Positions 57,180 through 64,000 of a stretch of DNA of 64,000 nt are shown here, one piece after another. Made by a program: the position numbers and the translations under genes. The notes under the pieces are model-generated. The model saw only the letters and a program-made list of their open reading frames with translations, was not told where the DNA came from and searched no databases. Where the stretch lies: NCBI GenBank assembly GCA_963775085.1, contig CAVZHO010000010.1:186001-250000 (forward strand), given 5' to 3'. The DNA is from JAAFIP01 sp963775085 (lineage in GTDB: Bacteria; Pseudomonadota; Gammaproteobacteria; Burkholderiales; Burkholderiaceae_C). The first letter of the stretch is position 1, and each line of letters starts with the position of its first letter.

Positions 57180-57566
57180 TCAACCGGATTTTTGCCGAAA
57201 AACCTCCACGCCCACGGCGGCGCAATCGGGGTAGACATCGGGTTTGCACGAGCTGACGCGTGCGGCATGCACCAACGGATGCTGCAATAACGTCGCCAGC
57301 ACATCGTCGCACAGGGTTTCCTGCAGGTTGATATGCCCTTGATCGATACGCTTGCGCACCACGTCGCGGATGAAATCGTAGTCCACCACATTCTGGATAT
57401 GGTCCTGCGCTGGTTGCGTATGTTCCAGCGGCACGTACAGATCCACGTTCATCAGCAACCGTTGCGCAGCAGCCTGTTCAAAATCATGGATACCAATGCG
57501 CGCCTGGACTTCAAAGTCGCGCAGAAAAAGTTTTCTGCAATGCGTGAGCAAGTAGGTGGTATTCAT
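57180..57566 (-). CDS. Dihydroneopterin aldolase-like protein, paralogue 2
   Basis: A second FolB-fold protein of 128 residues, with LFLRDFEVQARIGIHDFEQA, VVDYDFIRDVVRKRIDQGHI and NLQETLCDDVLATLLQHP, which keeps the conserved Glu. Its C-terminus (CKPDVYPDCAAVGVEVFRQK) differs clearly from paralogue 1. It sits between the pteridine-reductase-like SDR, 14 bases upstream, and paralogue 1, 33 bases downstream, making a small pterin operon. The alternatives are FolB or FolX. Confidence 0.87.
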   Translation of the reverse strand: MNTTYLLTHCRKLFLRDFEVQARIGIHDFEQAAAQRLLMNVDLYVPLEHTQPAQDHIQNVVDYDFIRDVVRKRIDQGHINLQETLCDDVLATLLQHPLVHAARVSSCKPDVYPDCAAVGVEVFRQKSG

Positions 57567-57580
57567 CGGTTGGCCATGCC

Positions 57581-58345
57581 TTAAGGGGTCTGCAAGAAAG
57601 CAAAATCGCGCGCCGACTTCATCAAATGCTGGCCACCGTCCACCAGCAGCGTGGTGCCGGTGATGGCCTGATTGGTCAAGGCAAACAGCACGGCAGCAGC
57701 GACATCTTCGGGGGTGGAGCTGCGCCCCAAAGGACTGGTGGCATGCATGGCTTGAAACTTCTCACCAGTGAGCATGGCGTTGTTCAAGGTCAGGCCCGGA
57801 GCCACACCGACGACGCGCACCTGCGGAGCCAGCGCCATGGCTAACAGGGTGTTGGCCGACTCCAGCGCGGCCTTGGACAGTGAATAGCTCAAAAAATCAG
57901 GGTTCGGATTCCACAGCTTTTGGTCCAGCAGGTTGACCACCACGCCACGCGCTGCGCGCTGCACCACATGGGCATGCAAGGTTTGCGCCAGCAGGATGGG
58001 TGCACCGGTGTTGGCCAGCAGATGCGCCTGGAGCGCGGCATAGCTGAAGCTGGCGACCTCGTCGTGCTCGAACATCGCGGCATTGTTGACTACCGCGTCC
58101 AGTTGTCCCATCTGCGCCACCACACGGGGCACCAGTGCCCGGGTCGCGGCCTCATTCCCAAGGTCAGCCTGAAACTCGACACTGGAGCCCGACAATAGTG
58201 CACAGGCAGCTACGGTATCTATAGCGTCCCGTTCCGAGCCATGGTAGTGCACAGCCACACGCCAGCCGGCGCGGGCGAGTGCCAGCGCTATTTCGCGGCC
58301 CACGCGCTTGGCAGCGCCGGTAACCAGTACCACAGGTGCATTCAT
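57581..58345 (-). CDS. SDR oxidoreductase, pteridine-reductase-like (FolM type)
   Basis: NADPH-dependent short-chain reductase of 254 residues. The cofactor motif is VLVTGAAKRVGREIALALA, in which the KRVG form is typical of pteridine and dihydromonapterin reductases, followed by VAVHYHGSERDAID, VVNNAAMFEHDEVAS and the YSLSK active site. The C-terminus has TLLVDGGQHL. Together with two FolB-type genes just downstream it suggests tetrahydromonapterin or folate metabolism. The region at residues 41-59 looks partly like a dispersed repeat. It is divergent from the methyltransferase gene, 30 bases from its proposed start. Confidence 0.85.
   Translation of the reverse strand: MNAPVVLVTGAAKRVGREIALALARAGWRVAVHYHGSERDAIDTVAACALLSGSSVEFQADLGNEAATRALVPRVVAQMGQLDAVVNNAAMFEHDEVASFSYAALQAHLLANTGAPILLAQTLHAHVVQRAARGVVVNLLDQKLWNPNPDFLSYSLSKAALESANTLLAMALAPQVRVVGVAPGLTLNNAMLTGEKFQAMHATSPLGRSSTPEDVAAAVLFALTNQAITGTTLLVDGGQHLMKSARDFAFLQTP
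58169..58225 (-). repeat. Degenerate dispersed repeat-like segment in the FolM-type gene
   Basis: On the minus strand: GCTATAGATACCGTAGCTGC, CTGTGCAC, GTCGGGCTCCAGTG. It is read as AIDTVAACALLSG, the same frame as the gspD copy. The protein has about the usual family length here, so this is a weak call. Confidence 0.45.
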
Positions 58346-58375
58346 GACGGCTTCAACTTCACAGACAATCGGGGG

Positions 58376-59518
58376 GTGACTACTTCAACTCCTAGTGTAT
58401 CGGACGCGCTGACCGTCCCCATAACGAGGGCTATTGCCGCGGCGGGCGGCTGGCTGCCCTTTGATGCCTTTATGCACGCCGCGCTGTATACGCCCGGCCT
58501 GGGCTACTACGCCCACGGTTCGCAAAAGTTTGGCTTGTTTCCTGCCCGCGTGGTGGGTGGCCAGGCGCAAACGGGCAGCGATTTTGTGACCGCGCCCGAG
58601 CTGTCACCGCTGTTTGGTGCCTGCCTGGCCGAGCAGGTCGCACAAGCCTTGCAAGCCAGCGGCACCCGCTGCGTGTACGAGTTTGGCGCGGGCAGTGGCG
58701 CCATGGCGCTACAAATAAATGAGCTATTTACGTCCAGCCATCAAGGACTGGAGCAGTATTGTATTGTGGATGTCTCAGGCAGCCTGCGTGCAAGGCAACA
58801 GGACAAACTGGCCAAATTTGGCAGCCGGGTGCAGTGGCTGGACACCCTGCCCGAACGCATCGAAGGCGTGGTGCTGGGCAACGAAGTGCTGGACGCCATG
58901 CCCGTCAAGCTGCTGGTGCGCACGCGGGGTGTATGGCATGAGCGGGGCGTGGTGCGCAGTACAGCTCCCGCCGCGCCCCCGCCCTTTTCCTGGGAAGACC
59001 GCCCCACGACGCTGCGCCCATCGGTAGAAATTGCCGGCAGCCACGACTACCTGACCGAGATCCACCCCCAGGCCGAGGCCTTTATCCGCACCATCGCGCA
59101 GCAGCTCTCGCGTGGCGCGGCTTTTTTGATTGACTACGGCTTTCCTGAGGCGGAGTACTACCACCCCCAGCGCCATATGGGCACCCTGATGTGCCACTAC
59201 CAGCACCAGGCCGACCCCGACCCACTGGACAGGGTGGGCGAAAAAGACATCACCGCCCATGTCAACTTCACCGGCATTGCGCTGGCCGGGCAGGAGGCCG
59301 GGCTGGATGTGCTGGGCTACTGCAGCCAGGCGCGGTTTTTGATGAACTGCGGTTTGCTACAAAAAATGGAGCTGCTTACGCCCATGCAGCGGGGGCTAGC
59401 GGCCAAATTGGCGACTGAACACGAGATGGGCGAGCTGTTTAAGGTAATCGGCTTTGGCAAGGGAATGGATTTTGAACCCATCGGCTTTAGCCAAGGTGAG
59501 CGCAGCCATACTCTGTGA
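58376..59518 (+). CDS. MidA/NDUFAF7-like SAM-dependent methyltransferase
   Basis: A 380-residue protein of the COG1565 group, whose mitochondrial member NDUFAF7 methylates an arginine of complex I. Seen: LPFDAFMHAALYTPGLGYYA, FVTAPELSPLFGACLAEQVA, the SAM motif VYEFGAGSGAMALQI, VLGNEVLDAMPVKLL, RGAAFLIDYGFPEAEYYH, and the late motifs GTLMCHYQHQ and DITAHVNFTGIA. The GTG at 58376 follows a GGGGG run and is the best start seen, but it is not certain. A repeat copy follows the SAM motif at residues 111-129. Confidence 0.85.
   Translation: MTTSTPSVSDALTVPITRAIAAAGGWLPFDAFMHAALYTPGLGYYAHGSQKFGLFPARVVGGQAQTGSDFVTAPELSPLFGACLAEQVAQALQASGTRCVYEFGAGSGAMALQINELFTSSHQGLEQYCIVDVSGSLRARQQDKLAKFGSRVQWLDTLPERIEGVVLGNEVLDAMPVKLLVRTRGVWHERGVVRSTAPAAPPPFSWEDRPTTLRPSVEIAGSHDYLTEIHPQAEAFIRTIAQQLSRGAAFLIDYGFPEAEYYHPQRHMGTLMCHYQHQADPDPLDRVGEKDITAHVNFTGIALAGQEAGLDVLGYCSQARFLMNCGLLQKMELLTPMQRGLAAKLATEHEMGELFKVIGFGKGMDFEPIGFSQGERSHTL
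58708..58763 (+). repeat. Dispersed repeat copy inside the MidA-like gene
   Basis: GCTACAAATAAATGAGCTAT, TTACGTCC, ATCAAGGACTGGAGCAG follow the consensus order. It is in frame and read as ELFTSSHQGLEQY, the same alternative frame as the copy in the phosphoglycerate-mutase-like gene. Confidence 0.65.
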
Positions 59519-59617
59519 GGCTCTCGCCCCTCAGACTACCCATGCATTGATGAAAGACCCAATAGGAACACCGCGTAGCCAATCCGGGCGCGGATCCACA
59601 AAAGCGCACTGTCTATG

Positions 59618-60928
59618 CTAGACAGCTTTGGTTTGCGGGCTGTTGCGAATCCGTAGTGCCATCACCGCAGCGATGATTAAAAAGACACCCGCCAAGCGCA
59701 GCACGTTGCCGGGATCGCTGCTCAAAATGGACTTGTAGATCAGGGGCAAGGTCAGCATCTGAATAATCATAGGTATGACGATGAACATGTTGAAAATACC
59801 CATGTACACGCCCGCCCGCTCGGGTGGAATGCTACCTGCCAGCATGATGTAGGGGTTGCCCATGATGCTGCCCCAGGCCAGGCCCACACCAATCATTGGC
59901 ACAAATAGCAGCCATTTGTTTTGAATGCTGGGTATGCACCACATCGCCAGGCCCGCCAGGCTCAGGCAAATGGCGTGGACGTTGCGTGGGCCGAATTTGC
60001 GTGAGATAGGAATCATGGCAAACGCCGCTAGAAACGCGATGAAATTGTAGAAGCCACCGATCTGGCCGTTGAGCAAACTGGCATCTCTAAAGCCCTGCGA
60101 CGTGGCATCGCTGGTTTGGAAAATGCTTTGGGCCACGGCCGGAACGATATAAATCCAGTAGCACATCATGCCGTACCACTGAAACAGCTTCATCCACCAC
60201 AGGCGGCGCATAGTGTCGGGCATTTCTTTAATGGCCAGCCAGATTTCGTCAAAAGTACCACGTATACCGCGCGGCTTGGCTTGCATCACCGCCAGTTCTT
60301 CTTTCGTCAGCGGTAGTTCCGGCGTGGTCTTAACCGACCACCACACCGTGCTGATGGACAGAAACGCGCCCACCAAAAAGGCAATAATGGTGATGTGTGG
60401 AATGTTGCTGGAATTGACCGTGTCTTTGTTAATTCCAATCAGCAGCATCAAAGTGGGCGTGAGATAGGCCAGTGTTTGCGCCAGCCCGGTAAACGCGCTT
60501 TGGATGAGAAAGCCCGAGTGGTGCTGCGGTGGATTGAGCCGGTCGCTCACATAAGCGCGGTACGGCTCCATGGTCACGTTGTTGGCGGCATCCAAGATCC
60601 ACAAAATGCCTGCTGCCATCCACAGCGCTGAGCTAAAGGGCATCCACAGCAGGCACAGGCTACAGATCAGCGCACCAATCATGAAATAAGGCGTTCTGCG
60701 CCCCCACGGCGATACCGTGCGATCACTCATAGCACCGATGATAGGTTGCACAATCAAGCCCGTCACGGGGCCTGCGAGCCATAACAAGGGCAAAGCCGCT
60801 TCGTCCGCACCCAGGTATTTGTAGATCGGGCTCATATTGGCCTGTTGCAAGCCAAAACTGTACTGGATGCCGAAAAACCCAACGTTCATGTTGATGATTT
60901 GTCGGATGGATAAATTGGGTTTAATCAT
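59618..60928 (-). CDS. MFS sugar transporter, SLC45-like (probable sucrose importer)
   Basis: An inner-membrane transporter of 436 residues with twelve predicted membrane segments. It has NMNVGFFGIQYSFGLQQANM at the start, IGAMSDRTVSPWGRRTPYF (motif A with RxxWGRR) and LDAANNVTMEPYRAYVSD, matching SLC45/plant sucrose transporter relatives found in bacterial maltose and sucrose loci. It follows the sucrose phosphorylase gene by 15 bases on the same strand and is surely cotranscribed. The substrate is inferred from that neighbour. Confidence 0.87.
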   Translation of the reverse strand: MIKPNLSIRQIINMNVGFFGIQYSFGLQQANMSPIYKYLGADEAALPLLWLAGPVTGLIVQPIIGAMSDRTVSPWGRRTPYFMIGALICSLCLLWMPFSSALWMAAGILWILDAANNVTMEPYRAYVSDRLNPPQHHSGFLIQSAFTGLAQTLAYLTPTLMLLIGINKDTVNSSNIPHITIIAFLVGAFLSISTVWWSVKTTPELPLTKEELAVMQAKPRGIRGTFDEIWLAIKEMPDTMRRLWWMKLFQWYGMMCYWIYIVPAVAQSIFQTSDATSQGFRDASLLNGQIGGFYNFIAFLAAFAMIPISRKFGPRNVHAICLSLAGLAMWCIPSIQNKWLLFVPMIGVGLAWGSIMGNPYIMLAGSIPPERAGVYMGIFNMFIVIPMIIQMLTLPLIYKSILSSDPGNVLRLAGVFLIIAAVMALRIRNSPQTKAV

Positions 60929-60943
60929 CGCTTGTCTCCGGTT

Positions 60944-62458
60944 TTAGATATTTTGCGCTTCAAGCACGCGCTCTTGCACAAAATCCAATGTCACCATCTG
61001 CTGCGCATCGCTGTAGCGCAGTTGACCATTCGCACTTTTGAAGTTGACCTCTAGTTGGGAAAAATCCGCTCCAAGTCGCCATTCCATGGTGATAGTTTGC
61101 TCTGTAAATGAAAGCAATGCGAAAACACCTTGAAACGCCGCATGCGAATTGCGCAGCTTGATGAGATCAATTAAACGCTGCACCACCGGGCGTTGCAACT
61201 CCTGGGCAATTTCGTATTCTGTGTAGTAGTGGCGGTTAATATCGCGCCCCACGCCTGAGCGAGTAAGCAGCGCCATGTCATTGTGGCCCGCCAACAGGCC
61301 CACGTAGTACACCTGCGGGACACCCGGCAGGAAAAACTGCACGGCGCGGCACAGCAGGTATTTGGTCGCATCGCCACCCAGCGCGTCAAAGTAGGTGCAG
61401 TTGACCTGGTACAAATCCAGGTTAGAGGCGGCAGCCCCGGTGGCCTGGCGGCTTTGGTTGTTGCTGGCGCGGTGAATGGCCTCTACCAAGGCATCAAGCT
61501 CATGGTCTGGTACGAGGCCAGGTTTGCCCAGGCGATCCGATTTGTCGGCACCAATGTCGATGATGCCAATCCCGTCATGCGTATCCAGCACCGTCACGGC
61601 GTTGCATGGGCGAATATCAATCCAGTGCTTGAGCGGCTTGGCCGTGCCAAAATGAAAGGCATGAAGCAGCAGGGGCGGCAGCGCAAAGTCGTAAACGCAA
61701 TCCACCTTCGCCGCTATCTCAATTTGCGTCGCGTAGTACGAGTGCACCTCTACCAATACCTCAATGCCATGCGCGCGGGCATCCACCGACAACTGCGCGA
61801 TAAATTCGTATGTTTGCGGCAGCATAAAGCAGGAGCTGCCTGGGATTTTGATGGCGTAGCCCACGGCATCCAGTCGAATCATGCGCACACCGTTTTGCGC
61901 CAGTGTTGTCAAGATGTCTCGCAGATACTGCACACCTGCTGGGTGCGTCACATCGATATCAATCTGCTGATCAGTAAACGTCGTCCACATCAGATGGGTG
62001 CGACCGTCTGCAAAGGTATAGGGCGTAAACGCAGGTGTAGGGCGAGGGCGGTAAATCGCCTGTAATTGTGCAGGCGTAGCCCCGTTGGGGAATATTTTCT
62101 CTTGCGTTAAAAACAGGCCTGAGTAAGGCGATGCATCACCCCGCGCGCGCACATCCATAAACTGCGGTGATTGTGCCGACATGTGGTTGACGATTACGTC
62201 AGCCATCACATCATGTGTCTGCGCCAAGCGTGCCACATCCGACCATGCACCCAGTGTCGGATCGATGTTCAGATGGTCTTTGGGGTCAAAGCCAGCATCT
62301 GCGCCGTGGATGCTGTCATAAAAGGGCAGCAGATGTACGCTGCCAAAAACATTCGCCAGTGGGCCCTCCAGCACACGGGTCAATGCTTTTAAATCGCCAG
62401 CGCTTGAGTCGCCAGATAGGCGTTCGGCGTAGGCAATGAGTTGAACTTTGTTTTTCAT
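60944..62458 (-). CDS. Sucrose phosphorylase (GH13 subfamily 18)
   Basis: Splits sucrose with phosphate into glucose-1-phosphate and fructose in the cytoplasm. The 504-residue protein has an alpha-amylase barrel: VHLLPFYDSIHGADAGFDP, the catalytic nucleophile in MIRLDAVGYAIKIPG (around residue 195), the acid/base Glu in EVLVEVHSYYATQIE, and VLDTHDGIGIIDIG with the transition-state Asp. The GDATKYLLCRA and QVYYVGLLAGHND segments are typical. Relatives include sucrose-6-phosphate and glucosylglycerate phosphorylases. The receptor and transporter beside it favour a free disaccharide. Confidence 0.9.
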   Translation of the reverse strand: MKNKVQLIAYAERLSGDSSAGDLKALTRVLEGPLANVFGSVHLLPFYDSIHGADAGFDPKDHLNIDPTLGAWSDVARLAQTHDVMADVIVNHMSAQSPQFMDVRARGDASPYSGLFLTQEKIFPNGATPAQLQAIYRPRPTPAFTPYTFADGRTHLMWTTFTDQQIDIDVTHPAGVQYLRDILTTLAQNGVRMIRLDAVGYAIKIPGSSCFMLPQTYEFIAQLSVDARAHGIEVLVEVHSYYATQIEIAAKVDCVYDFALPPLLLHAFHFGTAKPLKHWIDIRPCNAVTVLDTHDGIGIIDIGADKSDRLGKPGLVPDHELDALVEAIHRASNNQSRQATGAAASNLDLYQVNCTYFDALGGDATKYLLCRAVQFFLPGVPQVYYVGLLAGHNDMALLTRSGVGRDINRHYYTEYEIAQELQRPVVQRLIDLIKLRNSHAAFQGVFALLSFTEQTITMEWRLGADFSQLEVNFKSANGQLRYSDAQQMVTLDFVQERVLEAQNI

Positions 62459-62467
62459 GAATTTAAA

Positions 62468-62498
62468 AAGGGCGCAGCACTTTTTGCACCGCGCCCTT
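62468..62498 (-). terminator. Rho-independent terminator after the TonB receptor gene
   Basis: The stem arms AAGGGCGC (62468-62475) and GCGCCCTT (62491-62498) are exact, and on the minus strand the stem is followed by a short T-run. It lies between the receptor stop and the phosphorylase start, so it may limit transcription from receptor into enzyme genes. Confidence 0.85.
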
Positions 62499-62526
62499 AA
62501 CTAGCCAATAAGTCTACAGCGTCGGG

Positions 62527-64000
62527 TTAGAAGCTGTATTTGGCAGCCAGTTTGAACGTGCGACCGTTGATAGAGCGAGCAGCGGCGCGGTCGGAATTGA
62601 CTTCCGTATAGCCAACCTTGTTAAACACGTTGTTCACGGCAAGGCCTAGATTCCAGCTCTTGTTGATGTCCATGTTGACGAACAAGTTGCTATACATGTA
62701 TGCTGGCAATTCAGCCTCTTGTGGGGTGATTTGGGCATCTTTCGATGACGACGTGCCGATGAAAGTCATGCCGGCATTGATGCCGCTAACGCTCACTGTT
62801 GGTGCAATCTGGTAAATCAGCTTGGCTTGCCGATTAGGAGTCTTGCCTGCATACCCAGCGACGTTGGACTCGGTGACTTTAGCGTTGGTATAGGTCAACC
62901 CGCCATTCAGACGGAACATGCCCATTTTGTAACCCGCTTCCAGTTCAATACCGCTAGCCTTGTATTTGTTTTGAGTCGTAATGGGGTTGTTCGTGTTGGA
63001 CAAGTCGTAATTTGACTCGTCTGTTTTAGCATGGAACAAAGTCGCGAATGTGCTCAGATTGCCACTGCGCATTTTCACGCCGACTTCCAGTTGCTGCACC
63101 TTGTTCACTGGCACATCCTTGCCTTGGAAGCAGGTTGTGCATGCAGCGGGTGCTGAGAACAATATGCGATCAGAGTTGAAGGCCGCACCATCACTCACAC
63201 GACCAAATAGGGACACATCCTTATTGAGCGAGTAGTTTGCACCCAAGCTATACGACGTGTGTTTGGAGGTGTAGTCGGTTGCATGCAGGGGGTTCCCGCC
63301 AGCTTGTGTATTGCCCTTGGCCGTCTGGTTGTCAAATCGAACACTGCCATCCAAGTTCAACGGCCCCGATACGTAACCGACCGCCGCATAAGGCGCGAGT
63401 TGGTTATAGGTCACGTTGGCCGAGCGCTTAAAGAATGAGGTGTAACCCGTTGCCGTTGCGCCGGGACTGGCGATCGTCTGGTTTGTAAAACCACCAATTT
63501 CCCAGTCCTGATCATATTTTTGGCTACCGTAGAACAGTCCTGCGGTGGTATTGAGGCTGGAGCCAGCATCCAGTTTGAACGCCTTAGTCAACTTGAGATC
63601 ATTGAATGCAGAACCCGCATCACGGAATTTTGAGCCAAGGAACAATCCAGTATAGGTGGTGAATGGCGCGGCAATAGAGTTATCCGGCATGATTCCAGAG
63701 AAGATACCCGTTGAGCGCGTCACCCGAAAGTTGTTCTTCAGTGTCCAGTCGTTGCCTATATTGAGCGACAGCTCATTTCCAAGCGCCAAAGATTGAACCT
63801 TAAGGCCATCATTGACGTTTTGTGAGCCGCTGTTGTACTGACCCCAATTGGGCACCAGTGGCAGGCCGCTCGAATACGGCGTGAATGTGCGTGGATCAAT
63901 GCCAGGTACTGTTACGATCTGCTGATTCACGATCCGCACGGGCACTGTGAGTAGCGTGGGTGACTTGTCGTCCAAAACCTTCGCGTGGAAGCGCACAAAG
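62527..64000 (-). CDS. TonB-dependent receptor, C-terminal part (probable sugar receptor)
   Basis: An outer-membrane beta-barrel receptor of which only the last 490 or so residues are in the window; the frame is still open at the right edge. It shows repeated amphipathic strands (SLGANYSLNKDVSLFGRVS, QQLEVGVKMRSGNLSTFATL, GIELEAGYKMGMFRLNGGLT) and the C-terminal end KLAAKYSF with the terminal Phe required for outer-membrane insertion. The TonB box and plug lie outside. A CTTCF pair of Cys in an extracellular-type loop is unusual. Its neighbours, a sucrose phosphorylase and a sugar importer, suggest uptake of sucrose or related sugars. Confidence 0.88.
   Translation of the reverse strand, partial: FVRFHAKVLDDKSPTLLTVPVRIVNQQIVTVPGIDPRTFTPYSSGLPLVPNWGQYNSGSQNVNDGLKVQSLALGNELSLNIGNDWTLKNNFRVTRSTGIFSGIMPDNSIAAPFTTYTGLFLGSKFRDAGSAFNDLKLTKAFKLDAGSSLNTTAGLFYGSQKYDQDWEIGGFTNQTIASPGATATGYTSFFKRSANVTYNQLAPYAAVGYVSGPLNLDGSVRFDNQTAKGNTQAGGNPLHATDYTSKHTSYSLGANYSLNKDVSLFGRVSDGAAFNSDRILFSAPAACTTCFQGKDVPVNKVQQLEVGVKMRSGNLSTFATLFHAKTDESNYDLSNTNNPITTQNKYKASGIELEAGYKMGMFRLNGGLTYTNAKVTESNVAGYAGKTPNRQAKLIYQIAPTVSVSGINAGMTFIGTSSSKDAQITPQEAELPAYMYSNLFVNMDINKSWNLGLAVNNVFNKVGYTEVNSDRAAARSINGRTFKLAAKYSF

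Noticed and set aside
1..64000. tRNA, rRNA or other structured RNA genes
   Set aside because: No cloverleaf-like or rRNA-like stretches were recognised by eye on either strand; a covariance-model scan would be needed to be sure.

Overview
The window reads as a chromosome segment from a betaproteobacterium of the order Burkholderiales, most likely family Comamonadaceae and close to Rhodoferax. This is inferred from the GC-rich coding style, the set and order of housekeeping genes (a gsp cluster, glmU, glmS, phoH-ybeY, ruvA/ruvB, ttcA, a double folB), and a short dispersed repeat that I associate with that family from memory. No rRNA, tRNA, CRISPR array, complete insertion sequence or prophage was seen.

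Layout. 0-11.4 kb: a type II secretion cluster, gspC on the minus strand and gspG-H-I-J-K-L-M-N-D-E-F on the plus strand. 11.4-20.7 kb: a 5'-nucleotidase, a lipoprotein, glmU, a Crp/Fnr regulator, an unknown gene with a BLUF photoreceptor gene, a DMT exporter with an Lrp regulator, and glmS. 20.8-28.6 kb: accessory DNA with a DUF4143 ATPase, a class II aldolase, and an OLD nuclease plus UvrD helicase pair with the architecture of the Gabija defence system, whose nuclease gene is frameshifted. 28.6-36.4 kb: an MFS transporter, a KefB/C-type antiporter, and a CheB-CheR-PAS protein followed by a sensor kinase. 36.4-42.4 kb: a minus-strand catabolic set (TetR, SDR, HpaI aldolase, gluconokinase, metallo-beta-lactamase fold protein, FAD monooxygenase, DUF2783). 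42.5-48.4 kb: ybeY, phoH, ruvA and ruvB, with a 2.7-kb accessory insert between ruvA and ruvB. 48.4-59.5 kb: a fused fatty-acid-hydroxylase/YhhN membrane protein, a DSD1-type PLP enzyme, a phosphoglycerate-mutase-like protein, ttcA, two tandem 7TM-DISM receptors, two folB paralogues, a pteridine-reductase-like SDR and a MidA-like methyltransferase. 59.6-64 kb: a sucrose-use locus (SLC45-like transporter, sucrose phosphorylase, TonB-dependent receptor cut by the window end).

The most unusual signal is not one gene. A repeat of about 55-70 bp (core ATAGCTGCTTACGTCC, then GGACTA, then GGCAT) occurs about 13 times with good support and up to 18 times counting degenerate copies. Many copies lie inside genes without breaking them, and eight coding copies are read in the same frame, giving a short hydrophobic peptide. 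In this way the repeat supplies the signal-peptide core of GspD and membrane segments of GspF, the Kef-type antiporter and the hydroxylase/YhhN fusion. Two GC-rich elements also enlarge the N-termini of GspK (two exact 77-bp copies in the leader) and GspN (a 13-bp perfect inverted repeat).

The second notable feature is the ruvA-ruvB interval. It carries a diverged second copy of the ruvA 3' end and a second copy of the first 15 bases of ruvB, next to a DUF1016 nuclease, an orphan low-GC gene and antitoxin remnants. This is the footprint expected of repeated cassette insertion at a fixed chromosomal site.
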